A stretch of 64,000 nucleotides of DNA from Eutreptiella sp. 'Long Island Sound 2002' (Eukaryota > Euglenozoa > Euglenophyceae > Eutreptiales > Eutreptiaceae), in assembly GCA_964036045.1 (NCBI GenBank), contig OZ038381.1, positions 100,879,367 to 100,943,366 on the forward strand, in the 5' to 3' direction. The translations under genes and the position numbers were made by a program. Position 1 is the first letter of the stretch, and the number at the start of each line of letters is the position of its first letter. This document shows, in pieces, positions 21,173 to 33,228 of the stretch. The notes below the pieces were generated by a model that was not told the DNA's origin, searched no databases, and was given only the letters and a program-made list of their open reading frames with translations.

Positions 21173-23486
21173 ATGGAGGTCTGCGGCAACTATGAGCTGT
21201 CAGATGGTGACATGGTGCATCGCTGGATCTCTGCCAACCCAAACTGGGACCGCTTGAAGCCGGACTTCCAAGCGAGGGTGCATGGAGATGGCATCTCAGG
21301 ACAGCGTGTTTGGATCAGCTGTGCCAATAAGCCACACGCCAATGTCACTGGCACCTATTGGTGTAACGTTGTCCTCGACACAGGTGCCTTTCGCACCTTG
21401 CGTAGGGAGATCCAGTAAGGAGCAGCATGGCCCAAACTGCTGGCAAACATCCGGGCCGAACCAAGGGACACGCCTCCCCTATCAAACGAGGACCAGGACA
21501 TCCTTAAACACCTTGTCAAACACCACGCGCTGAATCCCTCACAGGCGTTGGCTGTGCGGCAGGTGTTGGATGAGTCATGCATCACAGCATTGACTGGAGG
21601 TGGTGGCACACAGAAGTCACAGACCATGGTGGCATGCATCAAGGCTGTGCTATGGCAGCAAGGCCTCGTGGTCGCCCAGAACCCCGATCTTGCTGACATG
21701 GGAACGTTCAACATGGGCAGGAAGGTGGGGGGACCTGACGAAGATGCCCGACCCCGCGCATGCGTGTTGGTGACTGCACCCACAAACGCACAAGTCGACA
21801 TGTTGTTGGCACGCGTGCACGAGGAGTGTTACAAGGACACTGTGTTTCGTGAGAAGGTGGTTGGCGACCACCCAGCCCCCTGGTTGCGCCTCGGAGCCCA
21901 ACGGGCTACTGCCCCACCAGGGCTGCCGTCCTTCGACCAGCTGAATGTGCAGGAGACCTTGGGGCACACCCCAGGTTGCAAGGCTACCCTCAAATGTGCC
22001 CTCAACTCCCGCCGTGTGTTGTTTGCCACGGCTGGGATGGTTGCTAACCGGCACAAGATGCTGCTTGGGAAAGGCAAGGAAAAAACCAGGTTTGCGTTCA
22101 GCTTTGTGGATGAGGCGTCGAGGCACAGCATCCCCGTGGGCCTGGACTTGGCTGCCATGGGCAGCCAATGTCTGCTGTGTGGTGACCCGGGGCAGTTCCG
22201 GCCCTACAGCCACGTCCGGCTTTTGGCAAGTGCTTGTGAGGCTGAGGTAGTCCCCGAAGCAGTGGCATGGCCAAGGGATGACACCTTCAAGTTCAACGGG
22301 GTTGTAAGGGAATCTTCTGGCCCGCAAGTGCATTGGCATGATTCGCATCGGTTTTCCACCACCAGCACCTTGCAATTCTTTTTGTACCGCACGCGCTGCC
22401 GGGCAAATATCCTGGTACAACAGTACCGGATGACCAAGCCGCTGGCCACGCTCATGCGTGCCTTGTTTCCGGAGGGGGACCACTCATCTGAGAACCCCCT
22501 TCCCGACCCCATCCTAAACAACCCCATCCGCATTGTGGACCTCAATGGGCTCACCTGGTGGGAGGAGTTGGAGCGGACTTTGGGGGCAGAGGATCTAGGT
22601 AGAATGTTCAGTGATGTGGAGAAGCATGGGCCAACCTGCGAATGGATCCGGTGTTGCTGAACAAGGGGGGCCTGAGCATGGACGAGGGTCTGCTGGTGTG
22701 CCATTTTTTGGACTATGCTGTCATGAGAGGCACCTACCCAGCACAGTCGGTAGCGGTAGTGACGACACACTATGCGCAGATGGTGTGGCTCCAACACTGC
22801 GTGAGGTTTGTTGGTCGCAAGTGGCAGGCCCATCCGGCAAACCTTCTGAGAACGGTTGCGACCCTCGATAGGTTGCAGGGGCTGCAAGCCCCAGTGATCC
22901 TGGCCTCCCTGGTGTCCCCGACACCAGGGATCATGCACAACATCTCGCGGTCAAACACCCTGACTAGCCGGGCGCATTCGGAGCTGCACCTCTTCGGGCG
23001 GTTTACAGAGTGGACCACCCACCCCACCCCTGGTGTATGGCTGGATGCACTGCAAGCGGTGGAGTGGGAAGCAGGCTCTCGGACTGTGAGCGACACTCTT
23101 CAGCTGGCAGGGGTTCTGAGGGAGGCAGCAGTTGTTGAGAAGATTGTGCATGGCACAATCTACCGGTTGGCCGGGGGGGTGGTGGGGCACTGGCTGTGGG
23201 GCCATGGAAGAGGCACAAGAGGGCACGGGACCCATGGGGGTATGCACCAGGTAGTGCGGATCAGTTGCTTGACTTTGAGCGCATCATGGCCAACACTCGG
23301 AAGGATGAGGTGTCAGTGCGTGTCAAGGATCCACTGGGGAACATTGTGAAACCCCGCCTTCTGGGGGTCATCCTACCTGACTTCACCGAACGGGCGCTCC
23401 CGTACGTCCCGGTTGAGGACGATGGACAGGATTCGGGGGACTGGGGGGGGCTGGTGAGGGTAACCCACACATCCAAGCTTGACTAG
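21173..23486 (+). pseudogene. UPF1-like SF1 helicase, copy 1 (broken)
   Basis: The helicase motifs are readable but the frame is interrupted: TAA at 21416-21418 (CCA in copy 2), about 30 extra bases near 21515, and a missing base near 22622 (GGAGAAGC against AGAGGAAGC). Unlike copy 2, this copy keeps the expected motif III start GDPGQF and VDEAS at motif II. The phosphate-binding loop reads GGGGTQKS. After a G-run near 23166 the meaningful frame changes again (ERIMANTRKDEVSVRVKD) and reaches a TAG at 23484-23486. Confidence 0.75.
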
Positions 23487-24147
23487 TGGGGGCAGAGACT
23501 CGTCCAACACCTGGTGGGAAAGCCCCTCTACCACAAGCAGAAGTACCATATTCAGAACACAGTAGGGACGTACCACACGATCGAACTGCCCTTGTGGCAG
23601 GACGCGTACGGCTGCCTGGATTCGCTGCCGTTCTTGTGTGGGGACTTCCGCACCCCTTTTGGGGCCGCTGCCCTGAGACCGTTGGGTTGTGTGCACCAGT
23701 TCAAGTGCACGAGCAGGAAGCCCTCCAATGTGGGTGGCGCAAGCTGCCCCACGGGGTGAAAGATTACATTCTGGGGCGCCACTAAGCTGACCCTCTGAGG
23801 CAGCATGGTTTCCATGCAGGCTTGACCATGGCGTGCGGCCTGCATGTTGTCTAACCCTGTCTGTAGAAGAACATGCATTGACCCATGGCCTCTGACTATC
23901 CCTGGCACATCACAACAGTACCAGTCACAGCACTAGCGGGAAAGGGTACACACATGTGATCACCACCATGTTTGCTGCTCTGGGCGTTGACTATGTTTGC
24001 CTGCAATGGTACGAGTGTGCCCATGCCTGCCTGCCCAAGATTGAAGAAGGTCTCCAAAGTCTTCCAACAATGTCGAGGTGGGGTGACCCAAAAAGGAGGT
24101 TGAAGACACGCCAATGATAATTGACATTCGACAATGATAAATGACAA
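23487..24147 (+). other. possible C-terminal extension after the helicase, then non-coding
   Basis: Beyond the TAG at 23484 the same frame stays open to a TGA at 23757-23759 and is protein-like (YHKQKYHIQNTVGTYHTIEL, CLDSLPFLCGDF). It could be a distal part of the helicase gene or a separate exon. In copy 2 a short deletion after the TAG shifts it. From 23760 to the satellite I see no gene. Confidence 0.35.
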
Positions 24148-25986
24148 TTGACGGATGTATGTCCGTCAAATATTTGGGGGGCCTACACCCCCCAAATATT
24201 TGACGGATGTACGCCAGTCAAATATTTGGGGGGTGTAGACCCCCCAAATATTTGAGGGATCTGGTTCCGTCAAATATTTGGGGGGCCTACACCCCCAGAA
24301 TATTTGACGGATGTGCGTCCGTCAAATATTTGGGGGCTCTAGACCCCCAAGATATTTGACGGATGTACGTCGGTCAAATATTTGGGGGCTCTAGACCCCC
24401 AAAATATTTGACGGATGTACGTCGGTCAAATATTTGGGGGCTGCAGACCGCCAAAATATTCGACGGATGTCCGTCTGTCAAATATTCGGGGGCTCTAGAC
24501 CCCCAAAATAATTGACGGATGTACGTCCGTCAAATACCCGGGGGGTGTAGACTTCCAAAATATTTGACGGGTGTACGTCAGTCAAACATTTGGGGGGCCT
24601 ACACCCCCCAAGTATTTGACGGAGTGGTCCCGTCAAATATTTGGGGGGTGTAGACCCCCACAATATTTGACGGACGTACGTCCGTCAAATATTTGGGGGG
24701 CCTACACCCCCAAAATATTTGACCGATGTGGTTCCGTCAAATGTTTGGGCGATTTAGACCCCCAGAATATTTGACGGATGTACGTCTGTCAAATATTTGG
24801 GGGCTCTAGACCCCCCAAATATTTGACGGATGTGCGTCCGTCAAATATTTGGGGGGTGTAGACCGCCAAAATATTTGACGGATGTATGTCCGTCAAATAT
24901 TTGGGGGGCCTACACCCCCCAAATATTTGACGGATGTACGTCCGTCAAATATTTGGGGGCCTACATCCCCAAAATATTTGACACATGTACGTCCGTCAAA
25001 TATTTGGGGGGCCTACACCCCCAAAATATTTGACGGGTGTGGTTCCGTCAAATATTTGGGGGCTGCAGACCCCCAGAATATTTGACGGATCTACGTCCGT
25101 CCAATATTGCGGGGCTCTAGACCCCCAAAATATTTGACGGATGTACGTCCGTAGAATATTTTGGGGGCCTACACCCCCAAAATATTTGACGGATGTATGT
25201 CCGTCAAATATTTGGGGGCTGTAGACCCCCAAAATATTTGATAGATGTACGTCCGTCAAATATTTGGGGGGCCTACACCCCCAAAATATTTGACGGATGT
25301 GGTTCCGTCAAATGTTTGGGCGCTGTAGACCCCCAGCATGTTTGACGGATGTACGTTCGTCACATATTTGGGGGCTGTAGACCGCCAGAATACTTGACGG
25401 ATGTACGTCCGTCAAATAGTTGGGGGGTGTAGACCCCCAAAATATTTGACGGACGTACGCCCGTCAAATATTTGGGGGGCCTACACCCCCGAAATATTTG
25501 ACGGAAGTTATTCCGTCAAATATTTGGGGGCTCTAGACCCCCAGAATATTTGACGGATATACGTCCTTCAAATATTTCGGGGTCGTAGACTCCCGAAGTA
25601 TTTGACGGATGTACCTTCGTCAAATATTTTGGGGGCCTACACCCCCGAAATATTTGACGGAAGTGGTTCCGTCAAATATTTGGGGGCTGTAGACCGCCAA
25701 AATATATGACGGACGTACGTCCGTCAAATATTTGGGGGCTGTAGACCCCCAAAATATTTGACGGATGTGCGTCCATCATATTTGGGGGGCCTAAACCCCC
25801 AAAATATTTGACGGATGTGGTTCTGTCAAATATTTGGGGGCTGTAGATGCCCATAATGTATGACGGACGTACGTCCGTCAAATATTTGGGGGGTGTAGAC
25901 CCCCGACATATTTGACGGACGTACGTCCGTTAACTATTTTTGGGGCCTACACCCCCAAAATATTTGACGGAAGTGGTTCCGTCAAT
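24148..25986. repeat. 52 bp palindromic satellite, array 1
   Basis: About 35 units averaging 52 bases alternate two inverted motifs: TTTGACGGATGTACGTCCGT (folding around ACGT) and a GGGGG...CCCCC pair flanked by AATATTT. Variable inner words are GGCCTACA, GGTGTAGA, GGCTCTAGA and GGCTGCAGA. Because the array is self-complementary, both strands show open frames of KYLTDVRPSNIWG type; these are not genes. It ends at 25986 where unit copy 2 starts. Confidence 0.95.
24505..24509. other. unoccupied paralogous target site of the 6.5 kb transposon
   Basis: Here the satellite reads CTCTAGACCCCCAAAATAAT without interruption. In the array after copy 2 the matching stretch reads CTCTAGACCCCTAAAAT, then the element, then AAAATAATCGACGG. 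Flanking satellite variants on both sides (GCAGACCGCC upstream, ACGGGTGTACGTCAG downstream) also match, identifying this as the same array position before insertion. Confidence 0.85.
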
Positions 25987-26159
25987 CACCAAACACAAAG
26001 CCCAAAAGACCCCAGTGCAAAGCAACCGCATGCAGCAGCAAATGGACAAAGGGTGGCAGTTGAGTGACAACAGTGGCTTTGGGCCCAACTGTAGCTTAGC
26101 TTCTTCTTTGAGCTCCATTCCCAGCAGCACTGGCAGTAGCAACGTTAGTTGAAAATCGG

Positions 26160-26239
26160 AGGTGGCCCACAATTGGGCCGGATGGCTACATAACCCGTGC
26201 CGCCTGGGGGCTCCCCAGCGCTCAGAGCGGGGGACAAAA
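26160..26239 (-). repeat. 85 bp-family inverted copy (unit copy 2)
   Basis: Equivalent of 3885-3964; reverse complement of the tandem units at 27895-28103. Confidence 0.8.
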
Positions 26240-26684
26240 TCAGCAGTGGCCCACAGGGGTGCACATTGGCTACATGGATGCATTTTCAGCAAAATTCGCA
26301 ATTTTTCCTTTCCGATAAGGTCGTGGGATATTTTTTTGCAGCTGACGCATGTAAAAAAGTGGTCATGTCGTGAAAAATTTTCCGGTACCCCCCCCCCCCC
26401 CTTGCGCAAGCACTGCCTTGTGTAAGCACATGAGCCCGTGTTACCGTCGTTTTGATGGAATTTTCTGACCACGGTTTTTATGGTCAGAAACTTAACATTA
26501 TGCGATTGTGCTTCGCTTGTAGAGGGAAAGGTGGGCTTGATCATGCTTGTGGTAGTTCCTCTTGCTCATGCCAACATTCTGCTTGCAACTGCAACCCAAT
26601 CATGTCCTTGTTGATGTGATCTTCAGCCACGGCTCATGTTGCTACACCTGGCATGGCTGTTACGTACATCCCGTCCACCAGTGA

Positions 26685-26960
26685 ACATGTCTCCGCAACA
26701 ATGATGAAGTGCAGATTGTGTGGGCCAAAGCGGGACGTGGGATTTGGGGCCTTGGCCATGTGTTTGAGGGCAAGCTTTACTTCACCAAACATATTGTTGA
26801 TGACAGTTCTGTCCCAAGGAATAGGAAGCCTAAACCCATTCCAAAACCTGAAGCCAAGGCTGCCCCAAAGGATAGCCCAAAGGGCCCCAAAGGGCAAGCA
26901 TGTGCTATTGTTCAAGATGAGGCGCAAGTTGGGAAAGGGCTTCCATTCCACAGCTACTGA
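26685..26960 (+). CDS. possible short exon, unknown product (unit copy 2)
   Basis: Same frame as 4415-4690, with two amino-acid changes visible (Phe to Ser in the DDS-V segment, Thr to Ser in KDSPK). Conservation of the frame in a recent duplicate is weak evidence for coding. Confidence 0.25.
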   Translation, partial: TCLRNNDEVQIVWAKAGRGIWGLGHVFEGKLYFTKHIVDDSSVPRNRKPKPIPKPEAKAAPKDSPKGPKGQACAIVQDEAQVGKGLPFHSY

Positions 26961-27894
26961 TGGCCCTGATGGGCAGTGAGGACCACCAGAACTCGCTGAA
27001 ATTTGCCTGCACATTGTCTTGTAGTGCCCTGTTGCGACAATTGTGCTTAGGGTGAGGTATGGGCAGGTTTCCGGTGACATACGCTCTTTTGGTACCGCGC
27101 GTCGCGCGCAAGCACTGCCTTGTCTAAGCACATGAGCCCGTGTTACCGTCGTTTTGCGGACTTTCAACGTCCTTGCGCAAGGGGCGGGGGCGTAAATGCG
27201 TGCCAAAAAATATCAAAACGTGTAATTTTTTTTACCGTACACGCGTCTACAAAGAAATTGTGAAGTCATGTAATTTTTTTTTGCGGTAATGCGAGTATAG
27301 GTTGACACGACTTACCACAAAAAACGAATTACACGACGTGGCAATTTTCTTGTTACGCGCATTTACTCCAAAAAAAATTACACGTATTTCAACACACACA
27401 CTGAAACTGGCTAAAACTTGGCACTCTCCCTCCATAAGTCTCCCCTTCAACCTTCCCACATGCCATCCTTTCTACTTGACTTAGTAACAACAAGATAACA
27501 CTGTTCAATTTGTGGGCTTGACCGTGGAAAGCAAAGAAAGACTTTATGACTCGGTCTCCTCACTCCGATGAACCCTTGAAACACTCTGCAATCTGCTCCC
27601 TCTCCACTCCCACACCCCATCCCAACCCATCTCCCACATCCCTCCCCCCATCCACCACCCTCATTTGTGGTGCATGCATTGGGGTCATGAACGCTTAATC
27701 ACACCAACACCATCAACGACACCAACACCAAAGGGATATCATAGCCCCCCCCCTCCCTAGCACTGAATGACGAGTGATAGGTGACAAGAGTGACAGAAAT
27801 GCCGCACAAGCATGTAATATAATGAGCACCGATTAACGGATTTGTCCATCCATGTGTTTATGATCACCATCCTTTGAGGCGCAATCAAATCGCG

Positions 27895-28103
27895 ATTTTG
27901 TCCCCCGCTCTAAAGCGTTGGGGACCCCCCAGACGGCAGGGGTTATGTAGCCACCCGGCCCACTTGTGGGCCACCTGTGATTTTGTCCCCGGCGCCGAAG
28001 CGTTGGGGACCCCGCAGGCGGCAGGGGTTATGTCGCCACCTAGCCCACTTGTGGGCCACCTCTCATTTTGTCCCCCGCTTTGAAGTGTTGGGGCCCCCCA
28101 GAC
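27895..28103 (+). repeat. 85 bp tandem repeat (unit copy 2)
   Basis: Units at 27895, 27980 and 28065, matching the array at 5621-5829. Confidence 0.9.
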
Positions 28104-30173
28104 CTCCTTTCTAATCCTCTTTTGGCCTCTCCCCTGGGTAAGGAGGTGAGAAAAAAAGAGGTCCGATCATCTATTTCAGAGGTGGATTTCTTCTCGCCTC
28201 CTCCTACGGCCCTTGTGCCACGGTAGAAGCAGAACCGAAAGAAGGCTTCGCCAAGTGGCCCCCCCTTGCCACAAAAGAATGTGAAGGGAAAAAAGGCCTT
28301 GCCAAGGCACCCCTGTCGCAAGCGTCGGTGTTAGCCAAAGAACTGGCTAGTGTCGGCTGGTCAAAAAGTTTCCATTTTCCCAAACAGTTAGTTCGGCTGA
28401 CAAATTTCATCAAAGGCACGTGAGGGAAAGGTGGCAAGGCCGTTGGAAAATGGGAAAAATGGGACAGGGCAAAATCTTAATTTTGTCCCAAGGTGTCCCA
28501 ATTTTCCTCCCATGTACTACGAATTTCACTCATTTTTTCTACATTTCCCGCCAGGTATTTTTGGCAATTTCACACAATTCCCCATTCCCCCCCTTTTCCC
28601 CTCCATTTTCCTTCATTTCACCCCATTTCCCCCCATTTTCCTTTTGCGTCGCCAGGACATCACTCACCCCTACAATCCAGTGGTAAGTGTGTGTGGGTGT
28701 GTGTGCGAGTTCAGGCAACCCATGTGCAAGGCGGCCGAAGGCCCACATGGACACCATTGTGTCTCGCCCGAGGTAGCAGAGAGCGCAATGAGAGCGGGAA
28801 GCAGGAGGACGACGAAGCAGCGGCCAGAGGAAGGAAGAGTTCGACGGGCGGGCAACGAAACCAGTGCAGCCCGAGACAGTGGGCCTGTGGTGGCCTAGTC
28901 GTGGACAACGTGCGGGACTCAACCACGTCACGGTCTATGACAGAGTCACCCAGATCGCCGCGGAGCGGGTGCAGCGCAGGCTTCGAGATAGTATGGCGTG
29001 CAATGGTGGCCACGTGGTGCGGTAGGTGCCCGGGCACCGACGGAGGCACTGCGTCGACATCGCCAAGACGGCCACGCAGCGGGGGCCGTGGAGCTGGTTC
29101 AAGAGGATGCTCGCGACGAGGACTAGGTGCAGGCCGGCGGCAGGCACGACGAGAGCAGTACAACGCAGTAGGGCAGGCGACGGGCGTGCAGCGCGCAGCA
29201 CACATGCAACGAGATGGAGTACGGTGTGTGCCGCAGCCGGTGCGCAGATGGCGGCGCGGTAGAGGCGCAGGGCGGCGGAGGAAGGCACAAGTTGTATCAC
29301 ACAATGGAGAGCTGGGGCACCGAGCTCACAAATTCTGGCAGACGGCGTGTGCTGTCCCAGGGTCGAGCGGGCCGCCTTTGGCAGATGGCGTGTACTGCAA
29401 TTTTCTGCACCATGGCGGATGCCGTGTACTGCTCGGGACGGACCAGCCATGCCGCTCCCTGACAGATGACGGATACTGCGGCAGATGACGTGTACCCGGC
29501 TCATTTCAGTGGCTGCAGCGATGGGATGACATATACTCTGGTGGATGACGCGTGCTCAGCAGTGTGGCACAATGCCTTCAGCTAGACATTGTGCGATGCA
29601 CAAGGGAAAGGAGGGGCACCAAAACACAAGACTGGGTAAAAGCCCCCATCTTGCTTTGTCTTCAAGTCTGCCATCATGTTTGGCAATGGATCGGATAGCG
29701 ATGGGGCACACCCCAGAGCTCATGAGGTGGTCGATCGCAAAATCAAATACACCCTGGAAACATTTGAGCCTATCAACGTCCACGAACACAACGTGGCTTT
29801 CAAGTTCAAAGATTAAGCTTTAAGATTAAACTTTCATATGACAAAGCCCTTACGGAAGGGACCAAGAGTGCCCGTCTCCTTCAGTTCTGGCTTCCCTAGT
29901 GGCCCAAATTAAAGTCAATATGTTAATTTTTAATTTTTAATATATGAAGGCGTTAATATATTAATCTCGCAAATATTAAAAGGCTAAAGTCAAATTTTTG
30001 CGATTGGGCCATTTGTATCCATTTTTCCATGCACATATGCGGACCTATAAGGGGTGTTACGTGGTATATTGTTGCACAACGGTATAGTAGAGAGGTTCCA
30101 ATGTTGTGTTGGCGGGCGTCTTGGACACCCCCCTCCGGTTGCCCGCATCCCCCCCCCCCCCCTCCACACCACC
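28104..30173. other. no confident gene (unit copy 2); contains a minisatellite
   Basis: Counterpart of 5830-7904. It includes the polypyrimidine tract, the possible micro-exon site at about 28683, the minisatellite at 29335-29564 and an AT-rich stretch at 29905-30000 with TTAATATATTAATCTCGC, the inverted orientation of the intron core seen downstream. Confidence 0.35.
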
Positions 30174-30816
30174 ATGTTCCCTTGCATAGCCCTTGTTATG
30201 CCTTTCTCTCGGGACACCCTTACCGAGCTTAACATGACGCTCCTGCGTTTGAGCGGGGCCAAGAGTTTGCGGGACCCTTTGGTCTCCCAACTCCTTGGTG
30301 AGTGGGTGGCCTCATCCCCTTTGGCCCGGGCCCGATGGTCCGATGCCATGGAGGTTGGGTACCCCTCCCTTATTCGTACTAAGCAAGTGGAGGCGGTGAA
30401 GCGATATGCCTCCCACCTCTTCCCGGCCCCGGACCTCATCGGCCTCCTCGTGGACTTGAACGTCCCCAAGGTTGGCTTCCGCCACATGATGGAGTACATG
30501 AGCCGCCGGGGGTTGGTCTACACGGCCGCAACGGGCCTCCCGTTCCCCCGACCCATCCCCACTCGGGAAGCGTTCACGGACGCGTGGAAGGAGTTGGTCA
30601 CCCCCCTTGACCTACGACCACCCGTGTCCGTCCCAGATCCCCCCGCGAGTGGGCGCTCTTGGCCGCTACCCTCATGGGCCCGGTACGTCCAATCACGCCC
30701 ATCGCTAGTGGAGACCATGGATTGGATAAGGCCCCTCACCTTTTCTCCTTGCCATGGACGCCTCGGCCATGCAAAAGATGTTGGCCGACATGCTCAAAGC
30801 GAACAACGAAGCCCTG
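30174..30816 (+). CDS. multi-exon gene, first coding block (unit copy 2)
   Basis: From ATG 30174 the frame reads a well-mixed protein for about 160 codons (GAKSLRDPLVSQLLGEWVAS, KYASHLFPAPDLIG-like, FRHMMEYMSRRGLVYTAAT). This frame is broken in copy 1. Towards the 3' end the likely frame changes, because the block ending at 30816 that splices sensibly is the one opened by ATG 30754 (MDASAMQKMLADMLKANNEA). An undetected short intron or a base error lies between about 30640 and 30754. No known domain; the Met/Leu/Gln helix before an Ala/Pro/Lys-rich part is reminiscent of a gag-type protein, which is only an impression. Confidence 0.5.
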
Positions 30817-31027
30817 GTGTGTTTTGCTTGTGCATGCTTGCTTGCGTATACCAATTGATATTTCCGTCGCTCCGTTGAATATTTCGAGATTAATATCAAT
30901 AGGCACGGTCATTAATATTTAATATATTAATTAATTTTTCGCTAGATAATATTAATTTCAAGGAATTAAGTCGGGGGCACAAAAATTGATTTTTTCTAAT
31001 TTTTTTTTCATCCTCCCGCTCTCTTAG
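30817..31027 (+). other. AT-rich intron (unit copy 2)
   Basis: GTGTGTTTTGC donor, CTCTCTTAG acceptor, phase 0. Equivalent to 8548-8758 with a handful of substitutions. Confidence 0.6.
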
Positions 31028-31267
31028 ATGCAACAAGTGGAGCAACGACTGGCTGCAGCTCAACCAGCAGCAGCAGCAGCTCGAGCACCAGCACAAGCAC
31101 CAGCACAAGCACCTCCTCCTCCTCCCGCCGCCCAACCGCCAACCGAGGAGTCAAGCGAAGACTCCTCGGATAGGCGGCGGAAGGAGAAGAACGAGAAGAA
31201 GAAGAAAAAGAAGGAGAAAAGGGAGAGGAGAGAGAGGGAGAGGAGCCAGGGGCAGGGGGGGGGCTAG
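31028..31267 (+). CDS. Ala/Gln/Pro then Lys/Glu-rich exon of the multi-exon gene
   Basis: The first 40 codons are Ala, Gln and Pro, then acidic SSEDSSD, then a dense Lys/Arg/Glu run of about 30 residues likely to form a charged helix, and Gln-Gly-rich codons ending at a G run. The stop at 31265-31267 follows a G run whose length varies between copies, so the true frame may continue into the Gly-rich sequence behind it. Copy 1 equivalent: 8759-8998. Confidence 0.5.
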   Translation: MQQVEQRLAAAQPAAAAARAPAQAPAQAPPPPPAAQPPTEESSEDSSDRRRKEKNEKKKKKKEKRERRERERSQGQGGG

Positions 31268-31353
31268 AGGCCAGCCTGGGGGGGGGGTCAAGGCCGAGGG
31301 GGAGGGGGAAGTGGTGGTGGACGAGGGGGACGGGGACGGGGAAGTTCAGGAGG

Positions 31354-32094
31354 TTGACCTCCCCAATGACCCCCCCCCCCCTCCCCCAGTGGCTTCTCAA
31401 ACTCCTGGGCCCCCAATCTGCCACCGCCAAAAAGGCGGGGCCGATCCCCTGGTCAGCCCAGGCGCTGCAGGAGGGGTGCGCGGGGGATCAACCCGTTTTT
31501 CCCTCCCCCCCCCATAGCCACATGACGGTCATGTGGATTTTTCGGCGGTTGATCCGGTGTTTGATCCGCCGGAACGAGGGGAAACACGGAGGCACCTGGG
31601 GTAAGGATGCCTCCAGGGGGGGGGGGGGGGTCTCGGTCTGGAAACCCCACCGTGGTGCCCCCCTTGCCCCCATGCCGGAGGCAATCAGCGTGGGCGCCTT
31701 GCCCGTGCTGAATTTGCCTTTCGACCCCCGCGGCGTCCGTTTCGGGACGCCGCATTACGTGGCGTTGCTGCAGCACTGGGCCCAGCTGGGCTGGGTCAGG
31801 CAGTGGCGCCAAGGCAAGGCTGTGGCCTTCGGGGTGGACTGGGCCACTGTGCTGGCCCAGCCCCGCCCCATCTACGACCCGGGGTGCCAGCCCTCGTACG
31901 AGGGCTTGGTGCCCCAGTCCCGCGCCGCCAAGTCGGCGACCACGGCCGCGACCGCGGCCAAACCGGGGGCCCAGGCGGCCCCGATGGCCAGCGCGGCAGC
32001 CCCTGTGGCCCCTGTGGAGGCCCCCAGTGCCGCCGCACTCTTCCGGGAGGCCATGGGGGCAGTTCAGGCCGGCGGAGTGAACGGGAGTTTTGAG
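31354..32094 (+). CDS. third coding block of the multi-exon gene
   Basis: The frame is open from 31354 to the donor GAG|GTATGTG at 32094 for 247 codons. It includes a mixed segment (LPVLNLPFDPRGVRFGTPH, LLQHWAQLGWVRQWRQG) and an Ala-rich tail (PSAAALFREAMGAVQAGG). The start is arbitrary; runs of 9-13 C or G at 31372-31384 and 31617-31630 make the upstream frame uncertain. Function unknown. Confidence 0.5.
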
Positions 32095-32427
32095 GTATGT
32101 GTTTTGCGTGCGTGCATTAATTTTTAGGACGCCACGTTTAATTTCTCGAGATTAATATTTAATTTTTGCGCCGCCGGTCCAAATATTAAAAGTTAAGAGT
32201 TAATATTAAAGTCGAAAAATTAAAAGTGTCGCCGAAAAATATAATTTTTTTTTCTGGTTATTGACGTCATGGTCAATTGGACGAATGCCAGGCCCATCCG
32301 CGTGGCCTGCTGCGACGCCGAAGGATCCCAGGAAGTACCCCTGGGGTCCCTCAACCGCATAGTGGCCCGAGATCCACCCTTGGGCCTTGCTCTCTTGTGA
32401 GGTCTCCACGATTGGGAGACTTCGCGC

Positions 32428-33228
32428 GTGGTGAGCGGCATATGGGTGGCGCCGCGCCGCTTCCGGCCCGCGGAGTGGGCTCGGATGCAGGAGGTGGGGT
32501 ACGCGGGGGGGGAGGATGAGGAGATGTGGGGGAACATGGGTGGGGGCGGGGTGAGCAAGGGGGAGGGGGGGGGGAGGCGTCCACCACCACCGCCCCGACC
32601 CCCCCCCCCCCCAAGCGAAGCCCAACCCCCCCCCGACCCGCCAAACCAAAACGAAAGTTTTCTTTCGAGGCGTCCGCCGAAAGCAAGGACGGGGCGATCC
32701 CCCGACCCAAAAGGCCAAAAACCCCCCCCACCACCACCACGGCAAGGCCTACGAAGGCCGTCCCCGCCCCCGAACCCACCAACCCCCCCAAGGCCGCCAC
32801 CACAAGCCCCCCCCCCCCCACCACCAAGACCGACTCCCCCAAGGGTGCCGAGAAGAAGGACCACCGTCCCGAGGATCCGATCATCGGGACGGTCGTCCAC
32901 GTACCCTACCCCCAAAGGGGTAGAGAGGGGCACCGTCCGTGGTATCCACGGGCGGAAGTACGGTGCCGTTTGGGTGGAATACCCGGGCGGCACCACCCTC
33001 TACGAGGTCAACCGCTCCCTCCTCTTCCCCACCCCCGAGGAGGGCGAGCGGCACCGCGAAGAGGCCCAAAAGAAAGAGGGCCAAAAGAAGACCAAAACGA
33101 ACGAAACACCTAACCCCCCGAACGCAAACCCTACCACCGAACCCACTAACCCAACTAACCCCACTAACCCCACTAACCCCCCATCCGGACCCGCGAAGAT
33201 GTGGGACCCCACTACGGGGTCCCACGAG
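32428..33228 (+). CDS. fourth coding block, Pro-rich, of the multi-exon gene
   Basis: It opens with VSGIWVAPRRFRPAEWARMQ, passes a Gly-rich and a Pro-rich linker containing several long C runs, and then has a compact segment VERGTVRGIHGRKYGAVW with VEYPGGTTLYEVNRSLLFP that resembles a small beta-barrel (SH3 or chromo-like) without being assignable. It ends in PTN repeats and GSHE before GAG|GTATGAG at 33228. Copy 2 has 16 extra Glu/Lys/Arg codons near 33045-33092. Opposite-strand frames here are Gly/Val-rich artefacts of the Pro codons. Confidence 0.5.

Larger units (their letters stand above)
3712..24147. repeat. ~20.5 kb duplicated unit, copy 1
   Basis: This block recurs in the same orientation at 25987-46639 with substitutions at the level of a few percent by eye and scattered indels. 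The left edge is CACCAAACACAAAGCCC; upstream of it the two copies differ completely (ORF fragment here, satellite before copy 2). The right edge passes into the 52 bp satellite at the same place in both copies. Notable length differences: copy 1 lacks about 146 bp near 14861, about 48 bp near 10773 and about 50 bp near 12875, and has about 30 extra bases near 21515. Genes within it are listed separately. Confidence 0.95.

Noticed and set aside
24478-25881. many 60-90 codon frames on both strands in the satellite arrays
   Set aside because: They all encode the same motif from a self-complementary 52 bp repeat and shift with the repeat phase, so they are by-products of the satellite.
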